A stretch of 47,663 nt of DNA from an uncultured Clostridia bacterium (GCA_947588825.1 CANPZU010000019.1:1-47663), one strand, 5' to 3'; counted from the first letter of the stretch, positions 18,269 to 28,491 are shown. A program made the numbers and translations. The notes: generated by a model from the sequence alone, not told the origin.

Positions 18269-19147
18269 GTGTTCGGATATATAAAACCCGTCGTCGGAGA
18301 GCTCAAGGTCAAGGAACATGAATTTTATCGCGCCGCCTACTGCGGGTTGTGCCGCGTACTTGGGAAAAAAAGCGGTATGCTCAGCTTAACCCTCTCCTAT
18401 GATTTTGTATTCCTTGCCATAGTGCGCATGGCTGTGCAAGATGAGCCGGATGTCAGAATAGACCGCGCACGCTGCGCGGCGCATCCTTTTAAAAAACGCG
18501 CTTATCTTAAATCAAACGCCGCTCTCGAACATACCGCCGTGTCGGCAGCCCTGCTTCTTTATTATAACATTCTTGACGATATAAATGACGGCAGGGGAAT
18601 AAAAAAGCTTCTTTCAAAACTTTGTCTGCCCAAGGCGAAAAAACTGAGAAAAAAGAATCTCGGAGACGGTGAACTCGACCGACTTATAAAAAACGAGCTC
18701 GATATTATTTCCGAGGAAGAAAAAAAAGAAAGCGGAAGTGTGTACGACTGCGCGGAGCCGTTCGGCCGACTGCTCGGTCACGTGTTTTCACACGGAGTCG
18801 CAAATGAAAAGGATAAAAGATGTCTTTTTGCCTTCGGAAGGTATATCGGCAGATGGATATACATAACCGACGCGCTCGACGATCTTGAAGAGGATGAGAA
18901 AGCCGGCTCATTCAACAAACTTCTTTCCGAGAAAAACACAAAGGATTTTCAAAAAAACATAACGGACGCGCTCATACTCGAGCTCGCCGAGGCCGAAAAG
19001 GTCCTTGACCTTCTCGATATACAAGATGTCGGACTTTTAAACATAATTCGGAATATTTTGTATTTGGGTATGCCCGAGTGCGCAAGACAGGTCGCGTCGG
19101 GCGAGAAAAAACAAAAAAGAAAACCTGAGAAAGGCAGTCATATATGA
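18269..19147 (+). CDS. DUF5685 family protein
   Basis: A 292-residue, largely helical protein matching DUF5685: MFGYIKP at the start, YCGLC at 24-28 and the [10 protein letters not shown] segment. Two Asp-rich motifs are visible, DDIND (103-107) and DALDDLEED (201-209), placed as in class I isoprenoid synthases, where they bind Mg2+-diphosphate. Four possible metal ligands are Cys25, Cys28, Cys69 and His72. The family has no established function. The start is GTG with GGAGG 6 nt upstream. It overlaps the following DnaJ gene by 4 bp (ATGA), so the products are coupled. The C-terminus is very basic. Confidence 0.85.
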   Translation: MFGYIKPVVGELKVKEHEFYRAAYCGLCRVLGKKSGMLSLTLSYDFVFLAIVRMAVQDEPDVRIDRARCAAHPFKKRAYLKSNAALEHTAVSAALLLYYNILDDINDGRGIKKLLSKLCLPKAKKLRKKNLGDGELDRLIKNELDIISEEEKKESGSVYDCAEPFGRLLGHVFSHGVANEKDKRCLFAFGRYIGRWIYITDALDDLEEDEKAGSFNKLLSEKNTKDFQKNITDALILELAEAEKVLDLLDIQDVGLLNIIRNILYLGMPECARQVASGEKKQKRKPEKGSHI

Positions 19148-19767
19148 AAGACCCCTACAAAGTGCTCGGCGTGTCGCGCGACGCAACGGATGAAGAAATA
19201 AAAAAGGCATATCGCGAACTGGCACGCAAATACCACCCCGATAATTATGCAAACAATCCCGATTTGGCTGATCTTGTGAACGATAAAATGAAAGAGGTAA
19301 ACGAGGCGTACGATGAAATACAGCGTATGCGCTCGGGTCAAAGCAATGGAGGATACTCCTATTCCTCCTCCTCGGGCGGTTCACAGTATCATACAGGCGA
19401 GCTCAGACACGCTCGAGATCTAATAACGACGGGACGATACTCCGAGGCTGATATCGTTCTTGACAGCATCCCAAAGGAAGCAAGGAACGCCGAGTGGAAC
19501 TATCTTAAAGGCTTTGTACTTGCAAAACGCGGTTATAATTACGATTCTATCAGATATCTTGAGACGGCCTGTTATCTTGATCCGGGCAACGAAGAGTACC
19601 GAAACGCCCTAAATTCAATGCGCAGCCGAAGCGCGGGATTCGCTCAGAATTATTCCGCCGCTCAGGGCTCCTCCTCAGATTGCACCGTGTGCGACATGTG
19701 TACCGGCCTTGCCTGTGCTGACTGTCTTTGCGAGTGCTGCGGCGGAGACCTTATAAGGTGCTGCTGA
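19144..19767 (+). CDS. DnaJ-domain protein with TPR-like middle and Cys-rich tail
   Basis: A 207-residue protein. Residues 1-65 form a J-domain with the HPD motif at 31-33, so it should stimulate an Hsp70 partner. Residues about 85-155 look like two or three TPR-type helical repeats, after a Gly/Ser/Tyr-rich linker. The tail (179-207) holds ten cysteines in 28 residues ([18 protein letters not shown], final CC), likely a metal or Fe-S site or a lipidation site. It is not a canonical DnaJ, as it lacks the CxxCxGxG zinc repeats. It is translationally coupled to the DUF5685 gene, and a membrane protein gene follows after 41 bp. Confidence 0.88.
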   Translation: MKDPYKVLGVSRDATDEEIKKAYRELARKYHPDNYANNPDLADLVNDKMKEVNEAYDEIQRMRSGQSNGGYSYSSSSGGSQYHTGELRHARDLITTGRYSEADIVLDSIPKEARNAEWNYLKGFVLAKRGYNYDSIRYLETACYLDPGNEEYRNALNSMRSRSAGFAQNYSAAQGSSSDCTVCDMCTGLACADCLCECCGGDLIRCC

Positions 19768-19808
19768 ACAACAATACAAAATTGATTTGAAATAATGCAC
19801 GTAAAATT

Positions 19809-20378
19809 ATGAGAAGCCGACAAAATAATTCACAAAGAATAAAGAAAACGGCGCTTTCAGCTATGCTCTGCGCCTTAGGAGTCGTGATGCTCTTTCTTGG
19901 GGGTATGCTCGGAGATATGGATCTTACCGTTGCGGCCTTTGCTTCTCTCATTGTGCTTATGGCGGTAATTGAGATGGGCATAAAGACGGGCGTCATGGTT
20001 TACGCCGTTACCTCGCTTCTTGCGCTGATACTGTTTCCCGCGTACTTTATTACCCCGATGTACATCTGTTTTGTTGGATTTTACCCGCTGCTTAAGTATT
20101 TTGCCGAAAAGCAGCGCAAGCCTGTCGCCTTTTTGATCAAATTTTTCGCTCTTAATGCCATGCTTGCCGTTATATTGCTTTTTGCGTACTACGTATATGG
20201 AATCAACGTCATATCAATGGAAATAGGAAGTTTGCAGCTCGGTAAAATCACGATTGTGATCATTTACCTGCTTGCCAACGCCGCCCTCTTTCTTTTTGAT
20301 TTTTGCCTTACAAAGCTTATTATTCTTTATAATCTCAAGATACGCAATATTCTTAAAATCTACAAACTTTTCAGGTGA
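19809..20378 (+). CDS. Integral membrane protein in the DUF5685-DnaJ operon
   Basis: A 189-residue, very hydrophobic protein with five or six predicted membrane helices and a basic N-terminus (RRQNNSQRIKKTALS). The layout, with a short positive N-terminus followed by LSAMLCALGVVMLFL and tightly packed helices, recalls substrate-binding (S) components of ECF transporters. The similarity is only architectural and no ligand can be named. It lies 41 bp after the DnaJ gene and is followed by a terminator at 20414, so it closes the three-gene unit. No strong Shine-Dalgarno site is seen, which would fit translation from the upstream transcript. Confidence 0.7.
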   Translation: MRSRQNNSQRIKKTALSAMLCALGVVMLFLGGMLGDMDLTVAAFASLIVLMAVIEMGIKTGVMVYAVTSLLALILFPAYFITPMYICFVGFYPLLKYFAEKQRKPVAFLIKFFALNAMLAVILLFAYYVYGINVISMEIGSLQLGKITIVIIYLLANAALFLFDFCLTKLIILYNLKIRNILKIYKLFR

Positions 20379-20413
20379 CACATTGCCGCGCTTTCCTTGG
20401 ATCTACAACAGAC

Positions 20414-20450
20414 TGCGGAGTCGTTTTTATTACGGCTTCGCATTTTTTAT
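20414..20450 (+). terminator. Terminator closing the DUF5685 operon
   Basis: TGCGGAGTCG (20414-20423) pairs with CGGCTTCGCA (20433-20442) with two wobble pairs, followed by six T. Confidence 0.75.
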
Positions 20451-20469
20451 ATTTTATTATTTTTGCATC

Positions 20470-20498
20470 TTGACATTCAAGTGAATATCTGATATAAT
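20470..20498 (+). promoter_or_regulatory. Perfect-consensus sigma-A promoter
   Basis: TTGACA (20470-20475), 17-bp spacer, TATAAT (20493-20498): both hexamers match consensus. It drives the small membrane protein at 20543. Confidence 0.85.
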
Positions 20499-20542
20499 AT
20501 TAAGAAAGTAAATGCTTTCAATAGAAATGATGTGAGGTACAT

Positions 20543-21064
20543 ATGAAAAAACTTGAAATGCCGCTCTTTTCCCTATTTATGATATATGAGCTTGGAATAC
20601 TTTTAGGCTTGCTTTGCCGCACGATCTTTCCTATGATAATTATGCTCTTTTTTAAAGGCAGCGAAGCGTCTCGCCTTATTATTGACGGTATGTCTGCGAT
20701 TATACCCATAAGCATATGGCTCTTTGTCGGAAGCCGGCGGGAAGGCGAAAAGGTGTACGAGTACAGGGCGCTCAGATACATCATTCCGATGCTTATCATA
20801 TTTGCACTTCAAAATGTCATCGCTCTCCTCTTTTTATATCCAGTATATCTTGTGGGTCCGGCTATCGATTTTGGTAAATCAATTGCAATCATGGCAGGAG
20901 TAGATGTTTACAATCAAGGGATTCCGATTTTGCCCGTTCATCTTTGCATGCTGGCATACGATTTTCTCTTATTTTTGCCCGCCGTTATTTGCGGTTCATA
21001 TTTCGGAACCAAGAAGCGTATCAAAGAGCGTGAGAGTCTTATGAGCAATGCAGGCGGTAAATAA
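20543..21064 (+). CDS. Small integral membrane protein, unknown function
   Basis: A 173-residue protein with four likely membrane helices (about 10-35, 43-62, 77-103 and 128-150) and a short basic C-terminal tail. I do not recognise a family. It has a perfect-consensus promoter and sits between two terminators, so it is transcribed alone and probably strongly. The start ATG 20543 is followed by MKKLEMPLF; a weak GTGAGG site lies about 8 nt upstream. No catalytic motif is visible. Confidence 0.65.
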   Translation: MKKLEMPLFSLFMIYELGILLGLLCRTIFPMIIMLFFKGSEASRLIIDGMSAIIPISIWLFVGSRREGEKVYEYRALRYIIPMLIIFALQNVIALLFLYPVYLVGPAIDFGKSIAIMAGVDVYNQGIPILPVHLCMLAYDFLLFLPAVICGSYFGTKKRIKERESLMSNAGGK

Positions 21065-21159
21065 CCCCGATGCAAAACCGTCTGTTATATGAAAACACAA
21101 TTCAATTACACGCGGTGGTTTAAGATAAATTCCTTCATTAATTTATAAAATAAAACGAC

Positions 21160-21216
21160 AAAAAGTGACGATATGATACCTGAACCTGATAGGAACAAGG
21201 TGTTTCGTCACTTTTT
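21160..21216. terminator. Bidirectional terminator between convergent genes
   Basis: AAAAAGTGACGA (21160-21171) pairs perfectly with TCGTCACTTTTT (21205-21216). Further pairs are possible inside (TACCT/AGGTG and CCT/AGG). Runs of A and T flank both sides, so it can end both the small membrane protein (+) and pncB (-) transcripts. Confidence 0.82.
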
Positions 21217-21265
21217 GATTTTTTAGAGCAATGTAAAGGCGCACAGCACACAGTGTCTTTGCGTT

Positions 21266-22705
21266 TTATTTTCTGAGCAGTTCTTGTTTGATGTCCCAAA
21301 GCTTTTTTGAAAGGTCCACATAGTAGGTGTGCGGATTTTCAAAGCGCTTTACCTCGTCCCACTGCATATCTATCTGTTTTAGGCAGTAGCTTCTTATTTG
21401 CTCGGTGGAAGGGCTGTTGTAAACGCATTTTCCGTCTTTGAATATGGGAACAAGGAGGGGAATAAGCTCATAATCGGTATAGGTCTTTTCCTTCCAGGTG
21501 TAAACGGGATCAAAGATTGTAAGAGGCGCTGATGTGTCTATCGTCTCGTCGTATACGCAGATAAGATCGGCGGAGGCTTTGCCGCTTTCTTTTTCTATGA
21601 TTCTGTATACCTTTTTAAAATGGGGATTGGTTATTTTCTCGGCGTTTTCGCTTATTTTGATTTTTGGTATAATTTGATCTCCTTTTTCTATCGCGGCCAA
21701 TTTATAAACGCCGCCGAACACAGGAGTGCTTTTTGAGGTGATAAGGCGTTCGCCAACGCCGAAAGCGTCGATTGCGGCGCCCTGCTGTATCAGATCTCTT
21801 ATTATATACTCGTCCAGCGAATTCGAGGCGACTATTTTGCAGTCCGGGAGCCCGGCTTCATCGAGCATTTTTCTCGCCTTTTTTGAGAGATAGGTTATGT
21901 CGCCCGAGTCGATTCGAACGGCGCCGTTTTTGATATTGTGCTTTTTAAAAGCCTTTATTGCGTTAGGAATGCCGCTTTTTAGAACGTTATAAGTGTCCGC
22001 AAGCAGTGTGGCGCTATTGGGATATATAGAGCAGTAGGTGTCAAATGCTTCAAATTCGCTGTCAAACATTTGTACCCACGAGTGCGCCATCGTGCCGCCG
22101 GCGGGAACTCCGTAAAGCTCGTCGGCAATGGTACAGGCTGTGCTGGAACAGCCGCCGATATAGGCCGCTCTTGCGCCGAGAATTGCGGCGGAGGCGCCCT
22201 GCGCGCGCCTTGAACCGAACTCGGAGACGGGTCTGCCCTGTGCGGCGCGCACGATGCGGTTGGTTTTTGTCGCTATAAGCGACTGGTGATTTATTGTGAG
22301 CAGGATAAACGTTTCGATAAACTGCGCCTCAATTGCGCTCGCGCGGACGGTCATTATAGGCTCGTGCGGGAAAACGGGAGTGCCTTCGGGAACCGCCCAA
22401 ATGTCTCCCGAAAAATGAAAATCTTTCAGGTAGTCGAGAAATTCCGACGAGAAGCAGTTTTTCGATCTCAAATATGCTATGTCATCGTCTGTAAATCGGA
22501 GATTTTTTATATAATCGATTATCTGCTCGAGTCCTGCGGCAATGGCAAATCCGCCACCGTCGGGAATGTCTCTGAAAAACACGTCAAAGTAAGATATTGT
22601 TTCCTTTTTTCCGCATTTGAAATAGCCGTTGCCCATTGTCATTTCATAAAAGTCAAACAGCATCGTGTAGTTTTCGTTCCATATTGAAGTTGAAGGTTTG
22701 TTCAT
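21266..22705 (-). CDS. pncB: Nicotinate phosphoribosyltransferase
   Basis: A 479-residue enzyme that makes nicotinate mononucleotide from nicotinate and PRPP in NAD salvage. It shows the family's N-terminal LFDFYEMTMGNGYF, the EFGSRRAQG segment, AHSWVQMF and the phosphate-binding RIDSGDITYLS. Length is normal for the bacterial 480-residue type. The start follows an AAAGGAAGC site and a promoter at 22805-22832. It is transcribed alone, between the bidirectional terminator and the hairpin ending the ABC transporter gene. Confidence 0.94.
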   Translation of the reverse strand: MNKPSTSIWNENYTMLFDFYEMTMGNGYFKCGKKETISYFDVFFRDIPDGGGFAIAAGLEQIIDYIKNLRFTDDDIAYLRSKNCFSSEFLDYLKDFHFSGDIWAVPEGTPVFPHEPIMTVRASAIEAQFIETFILLTINHQSLIATKTNRIVRAAQGRPVSEFGSRRAQGASAAILGARAAYIGGCSSTACTIADELYGVPAGGTMAHSWVQMFDSEFEAFDTYCSIYPNSATLLADTYNVLKSGIPNAIKAFKKHNIKNGAVRIDSGDITYLSKKARKMLDEAGLPDCKIVASNSLDEYIIRDLIQQGAAIDAFGVGERLITSKSTPVFGGVYKLAAIEKGDQIIPKIKISENAEKITNPHFKKVYRIIEKESGKASADLICVYDETIDTSAPLTIFDPVYTWKEKTYTDYELIPLLVPIFKDGKCVYNSPSTEQIRSYCLKQIDMQWDEVKRFENPHTYYVDLSKKLWDIKQELLRK

Positions 22706-22804
22706 GTAAGCTTCCTTTCTTTTCTTTCCGACGGACGGGTTTTGATAAGTTTTTATTCTTTATATCGTATATCGGAGCACTGAAATCACAGCGTTTGTTT
22801 TGTA

Positions 22805-22832
22805 ATTATATAGGATAATAGAAAAAAGTAAA
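22805..22832 (-). promoter_or_regulatory. Probable promoter of pncB
   Basis: On the minus strand TTTACT (22832-22827), 16-bp spacer, TATAAT (22810-22805). This leaves a leader of about 95 nt. Confidence 0.55.
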
Positions 22833-22853
22833 TTATGGCGCTGCTTTCAAATT

Positions 22854-22884
22854 CGGCTCCGCCGCTTTCTCGGCGGCGAAGCCG
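22854..22884 (-). terminator. Hairpin after the FtsX-type ABC transporter gene
   Basis: CGGCT/AGCCG and CCGCCG/CGGCGG form an 11-bp stem with a 3-nt bulge, starting 8 bp past the stop codon. The following T run is short (GAATTTG), so termination strength is uncertain. Confidence 0.5.
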
Positions 22885-22892
22885 TTTTAGGT

Positions 22893-25800
22893 TTATTCGG
22901 TGCGCAGTGCGACAACGGGATCTTTCTTTGCGGCAATCTTTGAGGGAATAAGTCCGGCGATAAGGGTCAGAGCCATGCTTATTATCACGAGTATCACCGC
23001 GCCCAAAACGGGCAGAGTCGCATTGATCTCATAGATGTCGGTAAGCAGATGAATAATTGCATTTATGGGCAGGCAGAGAATCACAGTGACGATAATTCCA
23101 ATCATACCGGCCGCAAAGCCCACGATGAGTGTTTCTGCGTTGAATACGCGGGAAATATCCTTTTTGGAGGCGCCGATAGAACGCAGTATTCCGATTTCCT
23201 TGGTGCGCTCGAGCACGGATATATAGGTAATTATACCTATCATTATCGAGGAAACGACGAGCGAAATGGAAACAAAGGCGATAAGAACGTAGGATATCGC
23301 GTTTACTATGTCGGTAACCGAAGACATGATGAGCGCAACATAGTCGGTGTACACTATTTTCATGTTTTCATCGACGCTGTCATTATAATCTGAAATGATT
23401 TCTGCTATCTTATCCTTGTTTTCAAAGCTGTCTGTGTAAATACTGACGCTTGAAGGCGTATCGAAATTTGTAATACCGAGCAGAGCGATATTTGTGTCAT
23501 AGGTGGACTGAGATATCTCTGTGAAATTTACATACGCGTCTGCAAGTTCGCTGTCGCTGAGAGAGGCCAAATAAGCGTCAAAGAGAGCGGATATCTTCGC
23601 ATTCTCCTGCTCGGCGGTCATGGGAGTCGAAGTGTACTGTATCCGTGCCATGCTTTCAAGAATAACGCGAAGCTCTTCGTCGGTGAGCCCTTTCAAATAC
23701 TCAAATATTATGTTCTCGTCCATGGAGGTCAGCTGACGGTAGTAAGCGGCAATAAGCATTTCACTTGCCCCCCTGTCGTCTAATTTTGGCATGCCCTCGG
23801 GTATCATAGAGTTGTAAGAATCTTTGGTGGTTTGAATGTTTGTCGCGATAATGGCGTCAAGCTCTTCCTGGGTAGGAGTAGCCAATATTTCGCTTATTGC
23901 TGTTTCGGGATCGTTTGACTGCTGCATAAGGGTAGTCAGCATGCTGCGTATTTCATCGTCGTTAAGCGCGGCGATCGTCTCGCCGTAATACTGCTCAAGG
24001 ACGGCGGGATCGATCCCAAGATTTTCGGCGTACATATTGATTATAGCGCTGTTTCTCTCCTCGGGAGTTTGGAAGCGGGAAAGGAACGCATCGACGCTTT
24101 CGGCTATTTCCTCATCCGAAAGAGAGGTCAACATTCTTCCGTAAAGCGTGCGCTTTTGAATATCGGTGAGCTCACTGCAATATTCTTTGAATCGCGTTAT
24201 TTTTTCGCTGTCCGGAATGTCTGAGTCAAGATAGAAGGGAAGACCGGTAATAACGTCGTATGAAGGGTTCTCAAGCTGCGCCTTTACCACCGCGCTGTCC
24301 GCTATACCGTCTATTATCTCCTTTGTCAGTTCCTCGGTGTAGCCGAGAGCGCCCGTGAGTATCGCGAATTTTGAGTCCTCACTCGCTCTGATTATTCCGC
24401 TGATCTTAAGTGTCTTTCCCTTGTCGATAAAGGTTTTGAGCAGATCGCGGTTTGAGGAAATGTTTTCATATATTCCGTCGTTGTTTGTGTCCTGATAATA
24501 GTCGCTTTGAAGGATCATTTTAAAGGTCTTTCCCACGATCTCGTCATACTGCCATTTTTGGACCTTTGTGTCGATTTGTTCGCCTCTGCTCACCGCCATC
24601 ATTATCTCAGTCATCTCGTCGAGCGATTTAAGCCCGAGCGAGTAGAGCACAAGGTCGGAAAGCTCGTTGTTTCTGTTCAGTATCAGCACCACCTCGTCCG
24701 AGGACGTCGGCCAGTTTCCCGCGAGAAGATCGTACTCGTTTGTTATAAGATCGCTCACAAGAGATCCCGAATCTTCACCGCTTTGCGGAGCGAGCATTTG
24801 ACTCCAAAGTTGGAAGGTCGAGCTTTGCATCGAGGACATGCCCTCAAATGAAGAGGCAAGATCGCTGCTTCCCGCCATGTTGCCCATGAGCGATGCAAAA
24901 AGCGCGTTTATATCGCTTTTTACATAATTTCCGTTCGGATCGGTGGCATACGCGTTTATCGTTACGTTGTAGCTGTAAACTATCGCTGTCACATACTTGT
25001 AAAGCTCGGTGGTGGAGAGCTCCTTGTCCGTTTCTTTTTCCAAAAAAGCTTTGAATGATTTTAGGTCGTTTGCAATCGCCTCGTTGTTTATCGTGTTCAT
25101 AAGCTCGTAAAAGATGGGATTGCTGTAGATTGCGTCCTTTTCGTGCTCCTCACTTTCGGCCGACACCTGCATCATGGAAAGCATAAGAGATGAAAGGTCG
25201 ACGGTTTCATCGGTTATAGAAATAGGGTACGAGGAAAGCGTCTCCTCCTGAATGCCCTCGATGTACGTGTTTATTCCCGTTGAAAGGGAGAGTATGAGCG
25301 CTATCCCGATTATGCCTATGGAGCCCGCAAAAGAGGTGAGAAAGGTCCTCGCTTTTTTGGTCATAAGGTTGTTAAGAGAAAGGGAAAGAGCTGTGAAAAA
25401 GGACATCGAGCGCTTTTTTGCCTTCTTTTTGCCCGGTTTTTTAGCAACGCTCGGCGAAAACGAGGACAAGGTATTGTCTGAATCTGTTTTTTTCGATGCG
25501 CTGTCAATTTTGCTGCTTGACGCGTCATTAAACGACGCAGCCTCGCGCCGCTCCTCATTTACGTCATTTGCGGTGCTGTCAAAAGGATCGGTGTCGCCTA
25601 CTATGTTCCCGTCAAGCAGGCGTACTATTCGCGAGGAATAAAGTTCAGCAAGCTCCGGGTTGTGAGTGACCATGATAATGAGTCTGTCCTTTGAAATCTC
25701 TTTAAGGATATTCATTACCTGCACGCTTGTCTCGCTGTCAAGAGCACCTGTGGGCTCGTCAGCGAGAAGTATCTCGGGGTCGTTTACAAGAGCGCGGGCG

Positions 25801-26255
25801 ATGGCCACTCTTTGCATTTGGCCTCCCGACATCTGATTCGGCTTTTTTTTCAGCTGATCTCCAAGTCCCACCTTATTCAGTACGTCGATTGCCCGTTTTC
25901 TTCTTTCTTCCTTTGAAACGCCGCTCAGCGTAAGAGCGAGCTCGACGTTAGAAAGAACCGTTTGGTGAGGTATAAGATTATAGCTTTGAAAAACGAAACC
26001 TATAGAATGGTTTCTGTAGTTGTTCCAGTCCGCCTCACGGAACTCTTTTGTAGAGACGCCGTTAATTGCAAGGTCGCCGCTCGTATATCTGTCAAGTCCG
26101 CCTATAATGTTGAGAAGGGTGGTTTTGCCGCAGCCCGACGGGCCGAGAATGGAGACAAACTCGCTTTTTCTGAATTCAATTGATATATCTTTGAGCGCTT
26201 CTACAACGTTGTCGCCCGAGACATAGTTTTTTGTGATGTTTTTTAAACTCAGCAT
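22893..26255 (-). CDS. MacB/FtsX-type ABC transporter, ATPase fused to permease with giant extracellular domain
   Basis: A 1120-residue fusion. Residues 1-220 form a LolD/MacB-type ATPase: Walker [10 protein letters not shown], signature MSGGQMQR, Walker [13 protein letters not shown]-loop VTHN. A Ser/Lys-rich linker follows (about 230-285). The permease part has one helix (about 310-330), an extracellular region of roughly 640 residues, and three C-terminal helices typical of FtsX/MacB (about 980-1115). Such transporters work mechanically on envelope substrates or peptides rather than pumping across a pore. The extracellular region contains repeated helical units with the consensus LSDEEL. 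I chose ATG 26255, 5 nt after GGAGG; the upstream in-frame ATG lacks a site. The gene is transcribed alone. The 290-bp upstream region is A/T-rich and no clear minus-strand promoter was found. Confidence 0.9.
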   Translation of the reverse strand: MLSLKNITKNYVSGDNVVEALKDISIEFRKSEFVSILGPSGCGKTTLLNIIGGLDRYTSGDLAINGVSTKEFREADWNNYRNHSIGFVFQSYNLIPHQTVLSNVELALTLSGVSKEERRKRAIDVLNKVGLGDQLKKKPNQMSGGQMQRVAIARALVNDPEILLADEPTGALDSETSVQVMNILKEISKDRLIIMVTHNPELAELYSSRIVRLLDGNIVGDTDPFDSTANDVNEERREAASFNDASSSKIDSASKKTDSDNTLSSFSPSVAKKPGKKKAKKRSMSFFTALSLSLNNLMTKKARTFLTSFAGSIGIIGIALILSLSTGINTYIEGIQEETLSSYPISITDETVDLSSLMLSMMQVSAESEEHEKDAIYSNPIFYELMNTINNEAIANDLKSFKAFLEKETDKELSTTELYKYVTAIVYSYNVTINAYATDPNGNYVKSDINALFASLMGNMAGSSDLASSFEGMSSMQSSTFQLWSQMLAPQSGEDSGSLVSDLITNEYDLLAGNWPTSSDEVVLILNRNNELSDLVLYSLGLKSLDEMTEIMMAVSRGEQIDTKVQKWQYDEIVGKTFKMILQSDYYQDTNNDGIYENISSNRDLLKTFIDKGKTLKISGIIRASEDSKFAILTGALGYTEELTKEIIDGIADSAVVKAQLENPSYDVITGLPFYLDSDIPDSEKITRFKEYCSELTDIQKRTLYGRMLTSLSDEEIAESVDAFLSRFQTPEERNSAIINMYAENLGIDPAVLEQYYGETIAALNDDEIRSMLTTLMQQSNDPETAISEILATPTQEELDAIIATNIQTTKDSYNSMIPEGMPKLDDRGASEMLIAAYYRQLTSMDENIIFEYLKGLTDEELRVILESMARIQYTSTPMTAEQENAKISALFDAYLASLSDSELADAYVNFTEISQSTYDTNIALLGITNFDTPSSVSIYTDSFENKDKIAEIISDYNDSVDENMKIVYTDYVALIMSSVTDIVNAISYVLIAFVSISLVVSSIMIGIITYISVLERTKEIGILRSIGASKKDISRVFNAETLIVGFAAGMIGIIVTVILCLPINAIIHLLTDIYEINATLPVLGAVILVIISMALTLIAGLIPSKIAAKKDPVVALRTE

Positions 26256-26454
26256 ATGCTCCTCCCAAATAAAATCAAGTATCAATGATTACAGTTTAAT
26301 GTCTTTTTATTGATAATCTGTGAATTTAATATAAAATATTTTTGATTAGAAAAAGTTTGTTTTAATTGTACAAAAGTAAAGAATTCAAAAATGTATTTTT
26401 TGTGTAGAAGTTCGGAGATTTTGCAAAAAAAGCAAAGCAAATGATTTCTTAATA

Positions 26455-26483
26455 TTGACTTTCTGAAACGGCTGCTTTATAAT
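26455..26483 (+). promoter_or_regulatory. Sigma-A promoter of GH127
   Basis: TTGACT (26455-26460), 17-bp spacer, TATAAT (26478-26483). A GGAGG site lies at 26537-26541, 5 nt before ATG. The rest of 26256-26454 is A/T-rich and holds no ORF. Confidence 0.75.
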
Positions 26484-26546
26484 AGTAAATAATCAAACAC
26501 ATAACAAGTGATCAAATAAAAAACGCGTAAAGCGCGGGAGGCGGCT

Positions 26547-28421
26547 ATGATAAAAAGCAAAGCATACACTCCGTTTACCTCAAAAGAGATAAAGCCTTCG
26601 GGATGGCTCAGAAAACAGCTGAGAATTCAGGCGGACGGACTTTCGGGAAATCTTGATAAAATATGGCCGGACATTAGGGACAGCCGCTGGATAGGAGGCG
26701 GCGCGGACGGCTGGGAAAGGGTGCCCTATTGGCTTGACGGCTTTGTGCCCCTTGCGTATCTGCTCGAGGACGAGGACCTTATAAAGAGGGCGCAAAGGTA
26801 TATCGACGGTATAATATCAAACCAAAAAAATGACGGCTGGATATGCCCGTGCGAGGATTCTGAGAGGGGCAGATACGATATGTGGGCGTACTTTCTCATC
26901 TGCAAGGTGCTCGCCCTTTACGCCGACTGCTCGGGACAGGAGGAAAGGATAGAAAAGGTGCTTACTAAAGCCCTGAAAAGGCTGATGTTTCATATAAGGG
27001 GAAACACTCTCTTTAACTGGGGCAGCGCGCGGTGGTTCGAGTGCCTTATACCGATATTTTGGCTATATGAGAGGACAAAAGAGGATTGGCTTATATACCT
27101 TGCCCAAATGCTGAAAGTTCAGGGCACAAACTACAGAGCGCTTTTTGAGGAATGGCAGGATCAAAAGCCGCACAATGACTGGAATTATCAGACGCATGTC
27201 GTGAATCTTGCCATGGCGATAAAGGCGGAGGTGTTTTTCTCGCTCATTTCATCAAAGGAAGATTCGATAAACGAAGGGGAAAAATTTGCGGAGTTTATGC
27301 TCGGGGAGCTCTTTAAATACCACGGAACAGTTTACGGACATTTCACCGGCGACGAAAATCTGTCCGGCGACAGTCCGATACAGGGAAGCGAACTGTGTGG
27401 AGTGGTGGAGGCAATGTACTCATACGAGCAGATTTTTGCAATCACGGGAAGCACCCGGTGGCTCGACCGCGCTGAGATGCTGGCGTACAACGCTTTGCCC
27501 GCTGCCACTTCCCCTGATATGTGGACGCATCAGTACGATCAAATGACAAATCAGATGGCGTGCGTGCGTTTTATGGGAAGGCCCATATTCGGAACCAACG
27601 GTCCTGAAGCGCATCTCTTCGGTCTTGAACCCAATTTCGGATGCTGTACGGCCAATTTCAATCAAGGCTGGCCGAAATTTGCCCTTTCAACTTTCATGAA
27701 AACAAAAGACGGTGTGCTCAGCGCCGTAATCGCGCCCGCAGTTTTAAACACTCAGATCGACGGCAAAAAAGTCACGGTTGAGCTTGATACGGAATATCCG
27801 TTTAAGAGCAGCGCAAAATATACGGTGCGGTGTGCGGAACAAACGGATTTTGAACTTGCCTTCAGGATACCCGGCTTTGTAAAAAACGCCAGGGTGGGAG
27901 ACAAGACCTTCCTCCCCGGGGAGGTGTGCCGCATAAAAAAGCTTTGGCATGGTGAAGAGAGTATTGACGTCACATATGTGTTTGAAACGGAGCTTGTCAA
28001 AAGACCTCGCGATATGGCAGCCATTAAAAGGGGAGCGCTTGTCTATTCGCTGTCTATCGAGGAGGAATGGAAAAAGCACGAATATATAAGAGGCGGAGTT
28101 GAGAGAAAATACCCTTACTGCGATTACGAGATATACCCTCGTTCAAAATGGAATTACGCATTCGCATCACGTGAGTTTGAGGTGACGGAAGGCGAAATAG
28201 GCGATTATCCTTTCTCAAGCACGCAGCCGCCGATAACGATAAGAACCAGGGCGCTTGAGATAGACTGGGGTATGGAAGAAGGGTATAACGACCTTGCGGC
28301 AAAGGTCCCGCATTCAAGAGAAGGAATCGGCGATCCAGAATGGGTCACATTTAAGCCGTACGGCTGCACCAATCTTCGTATGACAGAGCTGCCCGTGTTG
28401 TGCTGCGATCAGAAAAAGTAA
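26547..28421 (+). CDS. GH127-type glycoside hydrolase (DUF1680, beta-L-arabinofuranosidase-like)
   Basis: A 624-residue cytoplasmic enzyme, without a signal peptide, of the DUF1680/GH127 family. Characterised members release L-arabinofuranose using a cysteine nucleophile held by a zinc-like Cys3-Glu site. The double cysteine of that site is visible in FGCCTANFNQGWPKF near residue 370, and the matching Glu and Cys in QGSELCGVVE near residue 290. N-terminal helical barrel and C-terminal beta domains are as usual, and length is normal. It acts on imported oligosaccharides, since no export signal exists. No transporter lies beside it. The specificity may differ from arabinose, because this branch (ERVPYWLDG motif near residue 57) includes many untested members. 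Confidence 0.85.
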   Translation: MIKSKAYTPFTSKEIKPSGWLRKQLRIQADGLSGNLDKIWPDIRDSRWIGGGADGWERVPYWLDGFVPLAYLLEDEDLIKRAQRYIDGIISNQKNDGWICPCEDSERGRYDMWAYFLICKVLALYADCSGQEERIEKVLTKALKRLMFHIRGNTLFNWGSARWFECLIPIFWLYERTKEDWLIYLAQMLKVQGTNYRALFEEWQDQKPHNDWNYQTHVVNLAMAIKAEVFFSLISSKEDSINEGEKFAEFMLGELFKYHGTVYGHFTGDENLSGDSPIQGSELCGVVEAMYSYEQIFAITGSTRWLDRAEMLAYNALPAATSPDMWTHQYDQMTNQMACVRFMGRPIFGTNGPEAHLFGLEPNFGCCTANFNQGWPKFALSTFMKTKDGVLSAVIAPAVLNTQIDGKKVTVELDTEYPFKSSAKYTVRCAEQTDFELAFRIPGFVKNARVGDKTFLPGEVCRIKKLWHGEESIDVTYVFETELVKRPRDMAAIKRGALVYSLSIEEEWKKHEYIRGGVERKYPYCDYEIYPRSKWNYAFASREFEVTEGEIGDYPFSSTQPPITIRTRALEIDWGMEEGYNDLAAKVPHSREGIGDPEWVTFKPYGCTNLRMTELPVLCCDQKK

Positions 28422-28491
28422 AGCGTATGTCACAAAAACGCTTTAAGTGTATCATTGTTGTTAATAAATTGTGAATATAAACCGCAAATTG

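Noticed and set aside
21171-21205. TGAACCTGAT string resembling the 3' part of a TPP riboswitch
   Set aside because: The CUGAGA box and the second conserved arm are missing, and it lies inside a terminator loop between convergent 3' ends, where a riboswitch would control nothing.
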